Positions 18,227 through 27,016 of a DNA stretch of 64,000 bases are shown one piece after another. This DNA comes from Candidatus Obscuribacterales bacterium (lineage in GTDB: Bacteria > Cyanobacteriota > Vampirovibrionia > Obscuribacterales > Obscuribacteraceae). Position 1 is the stretch's first letter. Each line of letters starts with the position of its first letter. The translations under genes and the position numbers were made by a program. The notes below the pieces were generated by a model that saw nothing but the letters and a program-made list of their open reading frames with translations, was not told the DNA's origin and ran no database searches. Location of the stretch: positions 310,001 through 374,000 of the forward strand of contig JAIEOQ010000003.1 of NCBI GenBank assembly GCA_019750335.1, given 5' to 3'.

Positions 18227-18361
18227 GTGGTTCAGTTGGAAAACATTCGCAATCTAATTGAAGGTGCTTGCGATCTTGCCGTGATCGGTTTGATCATTTT
18301 AGCCCTTGGCGCCATCCTCATTTTTTTCAAAGTTTTTCGTTCGGATTTCAGCGAAGACTAG
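18227..18361 (+). CDS. 44-residue single-pass membrane peptide (not in the ORF track)
   Basis: GTG 18227 is preceded by GGAG with a seven-base spacer, an almost ideal ribosome site. The product is short: a polar N-terminus (VVQLENIRNLIEGACD), one hydrophobic helix (LAVIGLIILALGAILIFFKV) and a charged tail (FRSDFSED). Lies 78 bases after the PfkB gene on the same strand. Small hydrophobic proteins of this kind are often missed by gene callers. Function unknown. Main doubt: no conservation evidence is available here. Confidence 0.6.
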   Translation: MVQLENIRNLIEGACDLAVIGLIILALGAILIFFKVFRSDFSED

Positions 18362-18619
18362 TAAACAAAAGCTTTTAGCGTAGCCAAGATCCGCTCCTAC
18401 TGTAGGACTTGGTATATATGCATTTGGCTATTCCAAAAAACCTTTTATATTAGTTTCACTGCGCAAGCGTAATTATGGGTCTTTAGGCCCTTCAAAAAGT
18501 AAGAGCTAGCGTGTAGATTGTAGGACAAATGGAATTTGTTCGACGGAACGACAGGTCTGGCGGACTTTCATTTATTTGTCTCTTTACAGTCCCACTTCTA
18601 TATATTTGTAAGGTCATAC

Positions 18620-18826
18620 ATGCCAAAGAAAGTACTTGTGGCTCTTCCGCCTGGTTTGCTCGAACAGATTGATTTTGTAGCCCAGGTTGAGCATAGAACA
18701 CGGTCTGATTTAATACGTGAAGCTATGCGTCGTTATATTGAGAATTTCAAGCGTACTCAGGCACCGCGTATGACTGTTAGCCAAGTGGGCAACCAAAAGA
18801 TGGCTTTGCTAACCGACGGCGAATAA
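18620..18826 (+). CDS. Ribbon-helix-helix (CopG/NikR-like) regulator
   Basis: 68-residue DNA-binding protein. The strand KKVLVALPPGLLEQIDFVAQ, the helix RTRSDLIREAMRRYIENF and the turn are characteristic of the RHH fold, in which dimers insert a beta-ribbon into the major groove. ATG 18620 has AAGG six bases upstream; track start 18536 is too early. The C-terminal tail (APRMTVSQVGNQKMALLTDGE) is unlike an antitoxin that would overlap a toxin gene, and no toxin follows, so I call it a regulator rather than a toxin-antitoxin component. Confidence 0.82.
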   Translation: MPKKVLVALPPGLLEQIDFVAQVEHRTRSDLIREAMRRYIENFKRTQAPRMTVSQVGNQKMALLTDGE

Positions 18827-18956
18827 CTTCCTTTGGCAAGGTTTCTCGATGGGAACGCTCCCACTGGGAACATTGACTTAGCCCCAGCCAAGCAGTAGCA
18901 TTTTCATGGCAAATAGTAATTTGTCCTGAAAAACCGGTCTGCGGGTAATTAGCTTT

Positions 18957-19271
18957 ATGCAATGGCAGAATATACTGCTTACAGAATTCATAGCCATTGG
19001 GGCTGTGATTTTTGGCCTTGGCTTTGTAAAGCTTCCCCGTTTCTTGATGCGGCGCCAGCTACGCCGAGGTTTTCCTTGGGGTTACTATAAAGACATGGTA
19101 CCGAAGTCGGATCCAGGCTTTTATTCGGAAGATAATGAGAACTTTCTCCACGACGTTGGTACTGAATTTGCCGGTATGGAAGGCTTTGGCGACTTCGGTG
19201 AATTCTCTGGCTTCGGTGAAATGGGTGAATTCGGCGCTAACTTCAATGGCAGCGGCGGCGGAGCTGAATAA
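18957..19271 (+). CDS. Small membrane protein with Gly/Phe/Glu-rich tail
   Basis: 104 residues. One N-terminal membrane helix (FIAIGAVIFGLGFVKLP), a basic stretch (RFLMRRQLRRG) that would stay in the cytoplasm, and a low-complexity acidic tail made of Gly-Phe/Glu steps (GFGDFGEFSGFGEMGEFG). Family not recognised. It lies 12 bases before the CPBP protease gene on the same strand and may be co-transcribed. The tail could be a flexible binding or condensing region, but that is speculation. Confidence 0.7.
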   Translation: MQWQNILLTEFIAIGAVIFGLGFVKLPRFLMRRQLRRGFPWGYYKDMVPKSDPGFYSEDNENFLHDVGTEFAGMEGFGDFGEFSGFGEMGEFGANFNGSGGGAE

Positions 19272-19283
19272 GCTCGATAGGCT

Positions 19284-20798
19284 TTGTCTGTGCTGAAGCA
19301 CAAAAAATTATGGCGAGACATAGCGCTCTTTGTTGCAACTGCAGTAATAGTTGCCTATATTTTGCCGAGCTTAAAAGCTAATTCAAAACAGAACAAGCTA
19401 AAAGGAGCTGTTTCTGCTGAGCGAGCTGAGATTCCTTTGCGGGTGATGAGCACGATTAATATCGGTGTATCGCGTCTGTACAGCAATTTTGGCGGCTCTC
19501 TTGATGATGTTTCGGGTAAGCATAAAACTGCCGTTGAGGTAAGCCGGAACAGTAATCCTGATACTCAATACAAAACAGCAAGTAAATCCTTGGAAGCGGC
19601 GATTAAAGCTGACCCGCAAGCATTTAAGCTAAGAGCTAAGGAAGTAATTTTGTTAGGTACCTGGGGGCGTGCTGCTGACCGCAAGCGTATTGCCGAACTT
19701 TGTGCTGAAATAGAAACAAACAATGAACCAGAGCGCAAGGCGCTGGCGCGTTGTTTGCGTGATTTGTATTTGAACAAACAAGTAAGCAAAGAAGCTTATC
19801 CGGCTTATGCCAAGCTAATTGACAGTGAGATTGGACCAGGCTGGTTTAGAGATAACGCTAAGCCGCTGTTGTATAAAACCGCACATGAGATGAAGCTGTA
19901 TCGAGCTCTTGATCATGAACTTGAAGAAAAATATTGGCGTACTTTTCAAATTGCCCTTGGCTCTATGGCGCTCAGTCTTGTTTCGGCTTTTGTCGGACTG
20001 ATCGTAATCATTATTCAGCTCGGTTCTTTGTCACGCCGTCCAAAGCCCGAAATCAAGCCGCCTTCTTGGCTGAAAGATGTGGAGCTAGGTACTGTTTATC
20101 AGGTTTTTCTGCTTTGGTTCTTAACCCAGATGGCATATGTCGGTCTCTTGAAACTATTGCCTGCCGGTGTTTTGAATTTATCGGGCGAACCGGTAAAAGT
20201 AGCAATTTTTACTTTGGTCACATATGTAATCAATATGGGACCGGCTTTGTTTTATATCTATCTTTTTGTGATTAAGCCGAAAAAGCTCAAGATGGCCGAT
20301 GCTTTAGGCTTGCGTTTAGCGCCTACTTCAGGCGGCGTTATGCGCCAGATTGGCGCTGGTTTTTTAGCTTGGTGCGCAATGCTGCCTTTAGTTATGCTCA
20401 GCGCTGTTATCGCTTCCTATTATTTAGGTTCCCAAGGCTCGGATAATGCCATTGTTGCTGAGATTATTAGTGCGGCAAATTCGTCGGATACACAAGCTAA
20501 GTTATTACTCTATTTAACTTTGGCTGTATTGGCTCCTTTTTGCGAAGAGCTGATTTTTAGAGGCTTTCTTTATGCTTCTTGCCGGCAAAAATTAGGCGTA
20601 TTTTTTGCCATGTTATTAAGCGCCCTTGTTTTTGCCGGCATCCATTTCGACAAAGGTGGCTTGCTTATGCTCTTTGCCATCGGCTTTGTTCTTGCTTTTT
20701 GTTATGAACGTTGCCGCAGTCTTGTTCCTTGTATGGTTGCTCACGGGCTTTGGAACGGGGGCAGTTTCACTATGGCACTTTTACTTTTCAGCAATTAA
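19284..20798 (+). CDS. CPBP-family intramembrane metalloprotease
   Basis: Long N-terminal half (about residues 1-210) with an opening membrane helix and a helical soluble part, then seven or more membrane segments containing the CPBP (Abi) motifs: EELIFRGFLY (Glu-Glu plus Arg), FAGIHFDKGG (His), and ACRQKLG/VAHGLWNGG (second His). These are glutamic-type intramembrane peptidases related to Rce1. 504 residues, with the catalytic domain at the C-terminus. The start is TTG 19284 (GTG 19290 possible). Cleavage target unknown. Confidence 0.85.
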   Translation: MSVLKHKKLWRDIALFVATAVIVAYILPSLKANSKQNKLKGAVSAERAEIPLRVMSTINIGVSRLYSNFGGSLDDVSGKHKTAVEVSRNSNPDTQYKTASKSLEAAIKADPQAFKLRAKEVILLGTWGRAADRKRIAELCAEIETNNEPERKALARCLRDLYLNKQVSKEAYPAYAKLIDSEIGPGWFRDNAKPLLYKTAHEMKLYRALDHELEEKYWRTFQIALGSMALSLVSAFVGLIVIIIQLGSLSRRPKPEIKPPSWLKDVELGTVYQVFLLWFLTQMAYVGLLKLLPAGVLNLSGEPVKVAIFTLVTYVINMGPALFYIYLFVIKPKKLKMADALGLRLAPTSGGVMRQIGAGFLAWCAMLPLVMLSAVIASYYLGSQGSDNAIVAEIISAANSSDTQAKLLLYLTLAVLAPFCEELIFRGFLYASCRQKLGVFFAMLLSALVFAGIHFDKGGLLMLFAIGFVLAFCYERCRSLVPCMVAHGLWNGGSFTMALLLFSN

Positions 20799-20874
20799 AG
20801 CTTTACCAAAGGACGCAAAAGGTTTCTCTGCTTGCCAACTCGGGAAAATAACTATTGTTAGCCCGAGGCTGCAA

Positions 20875-21420
20875 ATGGCTATTCTCGAAGAGACTGCAAA
20901 GCTGAAATTAAGCTCTATGCCTTATCAAGCAAGAGCCGGGCTTTATCCGATGCTGATTGCCCTTTGCATTTGTCTTGCTTTTTCCGGTCTTTGGTTTGTC
21001 GTTGCTGTTTCGTTAATCGCTTCTGGTGTTGTCGAGCATGTAATCTGGGGCGTTTTAATCATTCTTTGCACCCTGGCTTATTGCGTTTATATAGCTATAG
21101 TTGCTTACAAGCTCTTTGTAGACAGCAAGCGACAATTTGAGCTTGAATTGAACCAAAGCGAAATAGTGCTTACGGTCATTGATACGTTCCATGGTTCAAA
21201 ATCAACACAGATGGTCAATTTGAAGGATATTTCTTACGCTGAATATTATCCTTTTCCCGATTCCTCCTGCTTATATATTTATGCACCATATACAGTGATG
21301 GAGATACCGCTTTGGCCTTTCGGTGTTCACGGTGCTGATGTCGCTGATTACATTTCCGGACGCGGCGTTTCTGTGATGAATGTTCTTCTCGACGATAAGC
21401 TGCCCAATCCGTTAAGATAA
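20875..21420 (+). CDS. Membrane protein with C-terminal soluble domain, unrecognised
   Basis: The track ORF opens at 20626 inside the CPBP gene. ATG 20875 (MAILEETAKL) has GAGG six bases upstream and lies 76 bases after the CPBP stop, so I prefer it; ATG 20704 would add an N-terminal hydrophobic stretch read out of frame with the protease. The 181-residue product has two membrane helices (PMLIALCICLAFSGLWFVV; ILCTLAYCVYIAIVAY) and a strand-rich C-terminal part (FELELNQSEIVLTVIDTFHG) that recalls bacterial PH-like domains. Function unknown. Confidence 0.6.
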   Translation: MAILEETAKLKLSSMPYQARAGLYPMLIALCICLAFSGLWFVVAVSLIASGVVEHVIWGVLIILCTLAYCVYIAIVAYKLFVDSKRQFELELNQSEIVLTVIDTFHGSKSTQMVNLKDISYAEYYPFPDSSCLYIYAPYTVMEIPLWPFGVHGADVADYISGRGVSVMNVLLDDKLPNPLR

Positions 21421-21445
21421 GTATGATTGTCGTGACGGATTTATT

Positions 21446-22264
21446 TTGCCTACTTATACAGTTAAAGCGATAAATGTCGGCAGCTTCGATTTAGGCGAAG
21501 CAGACAAAGTTTTGAGCATATTTAGTGCTGAAAAAGGTCTCTTAAAAGCAGTCGCTAAATCAGTAAAAAAACCGGGCACTAAAATGGCCGGACGTGCTGA
21601 CATACTTTCGGTTAATGAGCTGCTTCTGGCTTCCGGACGTACTTTTGAGATTATAAGTCAAGCTCAGACTTTGGAAACTTTTCCTGGTTTGCGCGCTGAT
21701 TTTACACGCCTCAGCTACGGATTGCACTATGCCGAGCTGACTCAAATCTTAGCCACAGGCTTGGAAGAGGAGAGTAATGCCTATTTCAGCTTTTTAGTTG
21801 ACAGTTTGCGTTTGCAGGCGACGGCTGCATCTTGTCCGCTTTGGCTTTGTCTTGAATTTGAAATGGGGCTTCTGCAATATCTCGGTTATACGCCGGAGCT
21901 TACTTGCTGCATAGTTTGTCGTACCGTTCTTACTGACTATAATTTGTCCCGTTTCAATGTGGATCTGGGTGGCGTCATTTGTAGTGCTTGTTTTGGTCAG
22001 GGGCGTAAGCGCGGTGTGCGTGAACAGGACGATGATGCCGATGCTCTGGCTCGCGGCATTCATATCAGTCCTCTTGTATGGAAAAATCTGGTTTTAGCTT
22101 CCATGCGCAAAGGGGACAGTCAAAATGAATCGCCGGCTCCTCATATAACAGCATCGCGTGTGGCTGCTAAACGTTTGATGCACAACTATTTGGAACATCG
22201 GTGCGGGCGACGCCTGAAATCTCTGGATGTGCTTGCGCAAATAAGCCAAGTAAGCCCTGCTTGA
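21446..22264 (+). CDS. recO: DNA repair protein RecO
   Basis: RecFOR pathway mediator that loads RecA on SSB-coated gaps. The N-terminal OB fold (TYTVKAINVGSFDLGEADKV, FSAEKGLLKAVAKSVKKPG) and the helical middle (LRADFTRLSYGLHYAELTQIL) are typical, and there is a four-cysteine zinc site (CCIVCRTVL and ICSACFGQG). 272 residues. The start is TTG 21446. It opens a run with glyA and the WecA-like gene on the same strand. Confidence 0.92.
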   Translation: MPTYTVKAINVGSFDLGEADKVLSIFSAEKGLLKAVAKSVKKPGTKMAGRADILSVNELLLASGRTFEIISQAQTLETFPGLRADFTRLSYGLHYAELTQILATGLEEESNAYFSFLVDSLRLQATAASCPLWLCLEFEMGLLQYLGYTPELTCCIVCRTVLTDYNLSRFNVDLGGVICSACFGQGRKRGVREQDDDADALARGIHISPLVWKNLVLASMRKGDSQNESPAPHITASRVAAKRLMHNYLEHRCGRRLKSLDVLAQISQVSPA

Positions 22265-22374
22265 AAACGTGATGAGGTTTACTTAAAGAAGCCTTTGCTC
22301 GGACAAATTCAGTGGAAAGCGCCGGGCGATGCAGTTAAAATGACACTTAGTTCCTAATCTTCGGAGATAGTTTT

Positions 22375-23631
22375 GTGCCAGGGTTAAAAGAGAACGATCC
22401 ACAAATTTATGCTGCGATCCAGGATGAGTTGGCAAGACAGCAAAACGGTTTGGAGCTGATCGCTAGCGAAAATTTCGTTAGTGAAGCTGTTTTGGAAGCG
22501 CAAGGTTCTGTCCTGACCAATAAATATGCCGAAGGTTTACCGGGTAAACGTTATTATGGCGGTTGTGAATATGTGGATGTCGTCGAACGTCTGGCCATCG
22601 AACGTTTGAAAAAACTTTTTAACGCGCCTCATGCTAATGTGCAACCGCATAGCGGTGCCCAAGCCAATGCTGCGGTGCTTTTTGCCATGCTGCAGCCAGG
22701 CGACACAATTTTAGGCATGGCACTTGATCAAGGCGGACACCTCACTCACGGGTCGCCTGTCAGCATGTCGGGCAAATGGTTTAAAGCAGTCTCTTATGGC
22801 GTCAATCCGGAAACCGGACGGATTGATTTTGAAATGGTGGCAAAAGTAGCTGCCGAACATAAACCGAAATTGATTATTTGCGGTGCCAGCAATTATCCAC
22901 GCTTGATTGATTTTGCTAAATTCAGAGAAGTAGCTGATAGCGTCGGTGCTTATTTGATGGCTGATATAGCTCACATAGCCGGATTGGTCGTAGCCGGAGT
23001 GCATCCTAATCCTTTTCCACACGCACATTTTGTGACCACCACTACTCATAAAACTTTGCGCGGTCCACGCGGTGGCGTAGTCATGTGTCAGGAAGAGTTT
23101 GCCGCAGCCATCGACAAAGCTGTTTTTCCTGGTTTGCAAGGCGGTCCGCTCATGCATGTAATCGCCGCTAAAGCAGTGGCTTTTAATGAGGCTTTACAGC
23201 CTGAATTCAGCGAATATCAAAAACGCATTGTCGCTAATGCCAAAGAGCTTGCCGCAAGTTTAATCGCTGAAGGTTTAGCCATAGTTTCCGGTGGCACTGA
23301 CAATCATTTGATGACTGTTGATTTGCGTTCGATCAATATGACCGGTAAAAAAGCTTGCGAGCTTTTAGAGACAGTGAATATCACCACTAACAAAAATACA
23401 ATCCCAAATGATCCGCAAAAACCGCATATTGCAAGTGGTATACGTATCGGCACACCGGCTGTCACAACCAGGGGGTTGGGTCCGGCGGAGATGAAAATGC
23501 TTGGGCAAGCAATCGCCCTAAAACTGAAAAATCCGGAAGATTTGCAAATTCACGAGCAAGTTCTTTCGATCGTGAAAAAACTTTGTAGCAGTTATCCCTT
23601 GTATAAAGAAAGATTGGTGTCGGCAAAGTGA
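22375..23631 (+). CDS. glyA: Serine hydroxymethyltransferase
   Basis: PLP enzyme interconverting serine and glycine with tetrahydrofolate, the main source of one-carbon units. Signatures are [50 protein letters not shown] and the PLP-lysine segment [15 protein letters not shown]. 418 residues, of family length. The GTG start at 22375 has GGAG eight bases upstream. Its stop overlaps the next gene by four bases (GTGA). Confidence 0.97.
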   Translation: MPGLKENDPQIYAAIQDELARQQNGLELIASENFVSEAVLEAQGSVLTNKYAEGLPGKRYYGGCEYVDVVERLAIERLKKLFNAPHANVQPHSGAQANAAVLFAMLQPGDTILGMALDQGGHLTHGSPVSMSGKWFKAVSYGVNPETGRIDFEMVAKVAAEHKPKLIICGASNYPRLIDFAKFREVADSVGAYLMADIAHIAGLVVAGVHPNPFPHAHFVTTTTHKTLRGPRGGVVMCQEEFAAAIDKAVFPGLQGGPLMHVIAAKAVAFNEALQPEFSEYQKRIVANAKELAASLIAEGLAIVSGGTDNHLMTVDLRSINMTGKKACELLETVNITTNKNTIPNDPQKPHIASGIRIGTPAVTTRGLGPAEMKMLGQAIALKLKNPEDLQIHEQVLSIVKKLCSSYPLYKERLVSAK

Positions 23632-24899
23632 CCGAGCAAATTCGGAGCAATCGACCGAAAGTATCAACCATGGCAATTCGGCTTTGCCAGCTTCTGCTCT
23701 TGGTTGCCGGATTGGTATATGCCTATACATTTTCACATGGACATCTTGATCAAACGCAGATTCCTGGTTTTATCGTAGCTTTAGCGGTCAGCTGGTGGCT
23801 AACTCCGGAGATCCGTTCGCGTGCTATGCGTTTAGGTCTGGTTGATAAGCCCGGTGAAGATAGACGGATACATAAAGTAGCTGTGCCGCGTTTGGGCGGC
23901 GTCGCTATTTATATAAGCATGATGGTAGCCATTGTTTTAATGATGGCAGTTTGCGGAAGATTCCCCCGTCAGGGCGGTTTGCTTGGTATTGCTGCCGGTG
24001 GCACCTTGATTTTTATTATGGGTTTGCTTGACGATCTTGAATCAATTCCAGCTCGGGTCAAACTTGGTGTTCAAGTTCTAGCTGCTTGCACCGCTTATTC
24101 CCTTGGAGTGCGGATTAACTCACTGATACCATTGCCGCTTTTTATCGATTGGGGCTTCATTCATATTCAAGGCGGAATTGATCTTGGGGCTCTGGCTTTC
24201 CCGATTACAGTGCTTTGGCTGGTCGGCATTTCTAATGCTGTAAATCTCATTGACGGTATGGACGGATTAGCCGCGGGAGTTTCTTTGATTTCAGCGATTA
24301 CTATCTGGTCAATCGCTATGGCTCTTGATTTGCATCAACCTTATGCTGCTTGGATTGCTGCTGTGCTTGCCGGCGCTTTGCTTGGTTTTTTACGCTGGAA
24401 TTTCAATCCGGCGCGAATCTTTCTTGGTGACTCTGGAGCTTATTTAACCGGTTTTACTTTAGGCGCGGTAGCGATCACCGGTGTGATGAAAACAGCGACA
24501 GTGGTCACTGTGCTTTTGCCGATGCTCATTCTTTTCTTCCCGCTTTTAGATACTTCTTGGGCTATCGTCAGAAGATTGGCTCGGGGTAAATCAATCTTTG
24601 ATCCTGATGCCGAGCATATTCATCATCGTCTTTTGCGCACCGGTCTTTCGCAAAAAAAAGTTGCTTATTTGATTTATGCTTTTTCCGGTTTATTAGGACT
24701 TGCTGCCAGCTGGTTTGTCGGGCAGCAAGTTTATTATCTGTGTGTTTGTGCTGGCGTTTTAACTATGGCTCTGTTTTTTGCCGAAGTGCTGAACCGCCAC
24801 CGTAAAAAACAACCACGGGGCGAAGCCCAGGCTATGCCTGCTCCGGATGAACCGGAAGAGCCTGCCTGGTCGGCACCGCCGGCTGAAAAACAAGATTAA
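23628..24899 (+). CDS. Undecaprenyl-phosphate sugar-1-phosphate transferase (WecA/TagO family)
   Basis: Polytopic enzyme that starts assembly of a surface polysaccharide by joining a sugar-1-phosphate, usually GlcNAc, to undecaprenyl phosphate. Seen motifs: [20 protein letters not shown] (first Asp pair), [30 protein letters not shown] and [14 protein letters not shown]. About ten membrane helices; the C-terminal tail is Pro/Glu-rich. GTG 23628 overlaps the glyA stop. MraY is less likely because of the HIHHRL motif and the N-terminal form. Confidence 0.9.
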   Translation: MTEQIRSNRPKVSTMAIRLCQLLLLVAGLVYAYTFSHGHLDQTQIPGFIVALAVSWWLTPEIRSRAMRLGLVDKPGEDRRIHKVAVPRLGGVAIYISMMVAIVLMMAVCGRFPRQGGLLGIAAGGTLIFIMGLLDDLESIPARVKLGVQVLAACTAYSLGVRINSLIPLPLFIDWGFIHIQGGIDLGALAFPITVLWLVGISNAVNLIDGMDGLAAGVSLISAITIWSIAMALDLHQPYAAWIAAVLAGALLGFLRWNFNPARIFLGDSGAYLTGFTLGAVAITGVMKTATVVTVLLPMLILFFPLLDTSWAIVRRLARGKSIFDPDAEHIHHRLLRTGLSQKKVAYLIYAFSGLLGLAASWFVGQQVYYLCVCAGVLTMALFFAEVLNRHRKKQPRGEAQAMPAPDEPEEPAWSAPPAEKQD

Positions 24900-24916
24900 A
24901 GACGATTATTCGTCTT
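24899..24916. terminator. Small hairpin between convergent stops
   Basis: AAGACGA-TTAT-TCGTCTT is a perfect 7-bp stem covering the stop of the WecA-like gene and the last codons of the convergent coiled-coil gene. No long U tract follows on either side, so its role as a terminator is uncertain. Confidence 0.35.
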
Positions 24917-25178
24917 GCTGCTTTTCTTTGCGTTTGCGGAAATTTTCTTCCATCTTCAGCATATTTAAGCGATATTGTTCTTCTTCGCTTAAACGTTGCT
25001 GCTTTTTCTCTTCTTGAATCTTCTTAACACGTTCGCCGTAAAAATGACGTTCTTCCTCTTCTTTGCGACGTTTGCGCTCAAGTTCATCCATCTGAGCTCG
25101 TTCGGCTCGCTCAGCCTCGCGTTGCTGTTTTTCGCGCTCCTCACGACGTTTTTTGACTTTATCCAGCCATTTGCTCAT
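24906..25178 (-). CDS. Highly charged coiled-coil protein, 90 residues
   Basis: From ATG 25178 (MSKWLDKVKKRREEREK) the product is almost wholly a Glu/Arg/Lys/Gln helix (ERAQMDELERKRRKEEEERH, KKQQRLSEEEQYRLNMLKME). No membrane helix or signal peptide. Family not recognised. Its start codon directly abuts a perfect 19-bp inverted repeat whose inner arm contains the only plausible SD (CGGAG, 11 bases from the ATG), so translation could be held off by the stem. Convergent with the WecA-like gene. Confidence 0.65.
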   Translation of the reverse strand: MSKWLDKVKKRREEREKQQREAERAERAQMDELERKRRKEEEERHFYGERVKKIQEEKKQQRLSEEEQYRLNMLKMEENFRKRKEKQQDE

Positions 25179-25179
25179 G

Positions 25180-25260
25180 AAAAGGTTTGCTCCGGGTAAC
25201 GTGCATCTGAGAACAGAAGTAACCCTAATGTTCCCAGGGCGTACCCGGAGCAAACCTTTT
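25180..25260. repeat. Perfect 19-bp inverted repeat forming a long hairpin
   Basis: Arms AAAAGGTTTGCTCCGGGTA (25180-25198) and TACCCGGAGCAAACCTTTT (25242-25260) are exact reverse complements with a 43-base loop. On the minus strand it lies between the malic enzyme stop (25280) and the ATG of the charged coiled-coil gene (25178). It may be a terminator for the malic enzyme mRNA, a translational switch for the downstream gene, or a small mobile repeat. I did not notice a second copy in the window. Confidence 0.85.
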
Positions 25261-25279
25261 TAGTCAGTTTTATCGGTCT

Positions 25280-26764
25280 TTAGGCGTCGTCGCTTGTATG
25301 CGGTTCGCGGCGCGCGACACCGGTTTTAATTGCGGCTTTGACTACGGCGGCAGCAACCGATTCGGCAACTTTAGGATTAAAGACACCGGGGATGATGTAG
25401 TCTTCGCACAATTCTTTCGGTTGGATTACCGAGGCGATAGCTTCGGCGGCAGCCAGCTTCATCTCTTCATTGATGTCTGTGGCTTGGCAATCTAAGGCAC
25501 CGCGGAAGATACCGGGGAAGCAAAGAACGTTGTTGATTTGGTTAGGATAATCGGAACGACCGGTTGCCATAATCCGCACGTATGGTGCGGCTTCTTCCGG
25601 CATTACTTCCGGTGTCGGATTAGCCATGGCAAACACAATCGGATCGCGATTCATTTTTGCCAAATCTTTTGCTTCAACAGTGCCCGGACCGGAAAGTCCC
25701 ATGAAAAGATCCGCGCCTTCAAGAGCTTCTTTCAAGCTGCCTTTGAAAGCTGACGGGTTTGTATTTTCAGCAAACCATTCTTTCATGAAGTTCATATGGT
25801 CGGTGCGTCCGCGATAGATGGCGCCCTGACGATCAAAACCGATGATATTTTTAGCGCCGGCGTTCATCAGAATTTTGGAACAGGCAACTCCAGCTGCACC
25901 GACACCTGTGACAACAATCTTCAGCTCCGAAATGTCTTTTTTGACAATCTTCAAAGCGTTGATTAGAGCGGCCAATACAACTACGGCTGTACCGTGCTGA
26001 TCGTCATGAAATACGGGAATATCTAGTTCTTGCTTCAGTCTGGTTTCAATTTCGAAGCAGCGTGGGGCTGAAATATCTTCCAAGTTAATGCCGCCGAAAA
26101 CCGGAGCTATATACTTGACTGCTTTGATAATCTCTTCGGTATCTTTTGTATTCAAAGCAATAGGGAAAGCATCGACTTTACCGAACTCTTTAAAGAGCAT
26201 CGCTTTGCCTTCCATAACCGGCAAGGATGCTTCCGGTCCGATATCGCCTAAACCGAGCACTGCGGTACCGTCGGTAACTACAGCTACGGTGTTGCGTTTG
26301 ATCGTCAATTTGTAAGCATTTTCCGGCTCATTATGAATGGCCATACAAACTCGAGCGACACCCGGTGTGTAAGCCATTGATAAATCGTCCCGAGTTGCCA
26401 AAGGCACTTTGTTGGTGACGCGAATCTTGCCGCCCAAATGCATCAAGAAAGTTCTGTCCGAAACATGGACCACTTGAATGTTTTCCATAGTTTTCAGCTC
26501 TTTGACTACATTGTCGCCGTGCTCTTCATTGCGCACGTTGACGGTCAAATCACGAATAATATGATTGTCTTCGAAACCAGCAATATCGATGGCACCGATG
26601 TCGCCGCCGACCTCACCGATCTTGGAGGTGACTGCTCCAAGCATGCCCGGCAAATTGCGTATTTTCAGTCTTAAAGTCAAGCTATAACTAGCGCTTGGTT
26701 TCACGAGTGTATTATCCGTGGCTGGGGCAGTGGTTTCACTTGATTTGGTCTTAGTTGTGGGCAT
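25280..26764 (-). CDS. NAD(P)-dependent malic enzyme with N-terminal ACT domain
   Basis: Decarboxylates malate to pyruvate and CO2. Residues about 25-105 form an ACT regulatory domain (LTLRLKIRNLPGMLGAVTSKIGEVGGD, IIRDLTVNVRNEEHGDNVV). The enzyme domain shows SMAYTPGVARVCMAI, AVVTDGTAVLGLGDIGPEA, FGGINLEDISAPRCFEIE, FHDDQHGTAVVVLAAL and the Rossmann motif GVGAAGVACSKIL. 494 residues. The ACT fusion implies allosteric control by a small ligand. Divergent from the superoxide dismutase gene. Confidence 0.95.
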   Translation of the reverse strand: MPTTKTKSSETTAPATDNTLVKPSASYSLTLRLKIRNLPGMLGAVTSKIGEVGGDIGAIDIAGFEDNHIIRDLTVNVRNEEHGDNVVKELKTMENIQVVHVSDRTFLMHLGGKIRVTNKVPLATRDDLSMAYTPGVARVCMAIHNEPENAYKLTIKRNTVAVVTDGTAVLGLGDIGPEASLPVMEGKAMLFKEFGKVDAFPIALNTKDTEEIIKAVKYIAPVFGGINLEDISAPRCFEIETRLKQELDIPVFHDDQHGTAVVVLAALINALKIVKKDISELKIVVTGVGAAGVACSKILMNAGAKNIIGFDRQGAIYRGRTDHMNFMKEWFAENTNPSAFKGSLKEALEGADLFMGLSGPGTVEAKDLAKMNRDPIVFAMANPTPEVMPEEAAPYVRIMATGRSDYPNQINNVLCFPGIFRGALDCQATDINEEMKLAAAEAIASVIQPKELCEDYIIPGVFNPKVAESVAAAVVKAAIKTGVARREPHTSDDA

Positions 26765-27016
26765 GATTATTACACCTATATGACATCGATGATGCTTAGG
26801 AATCTACCGATCAACGGCATTCAAGGATAAAAAGGATAGCTCGCCTTGGCTCTGTAAGTATGCAAAATTCGGCAAATCTGCTCCTTAATTCTTTTGAGGT
26901 AATCTAAGTTATGAGGTATTGTGGTTGCCTGTCATCCAAATATGGCATCGTGTTCTGAATTTGACAGTGATCTCAAGGGAACGTTGGCATCCTAAATTAT
27001 TGAATAGGAGTGATTA

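Noticed and set aside
18620-18826. Toxin-antitoxin module around the ribbon-helix-helix gene
   Set aside because: No toxin-like gene overlaps or adjoins it; the next gene is a membrane protein 130 bases away.
20626-20874. N-terminal extension of the ORF starting at 20626
   Set aside because: Lies out of frame within the CPBP protease gene; ATG 20875 has a good SD.
26961-26966. TTGACA upstream of the superoxide dismutase gene
   Set aside because: No acceptable -10 sequence at 16-18 bases; not called as a promoter.
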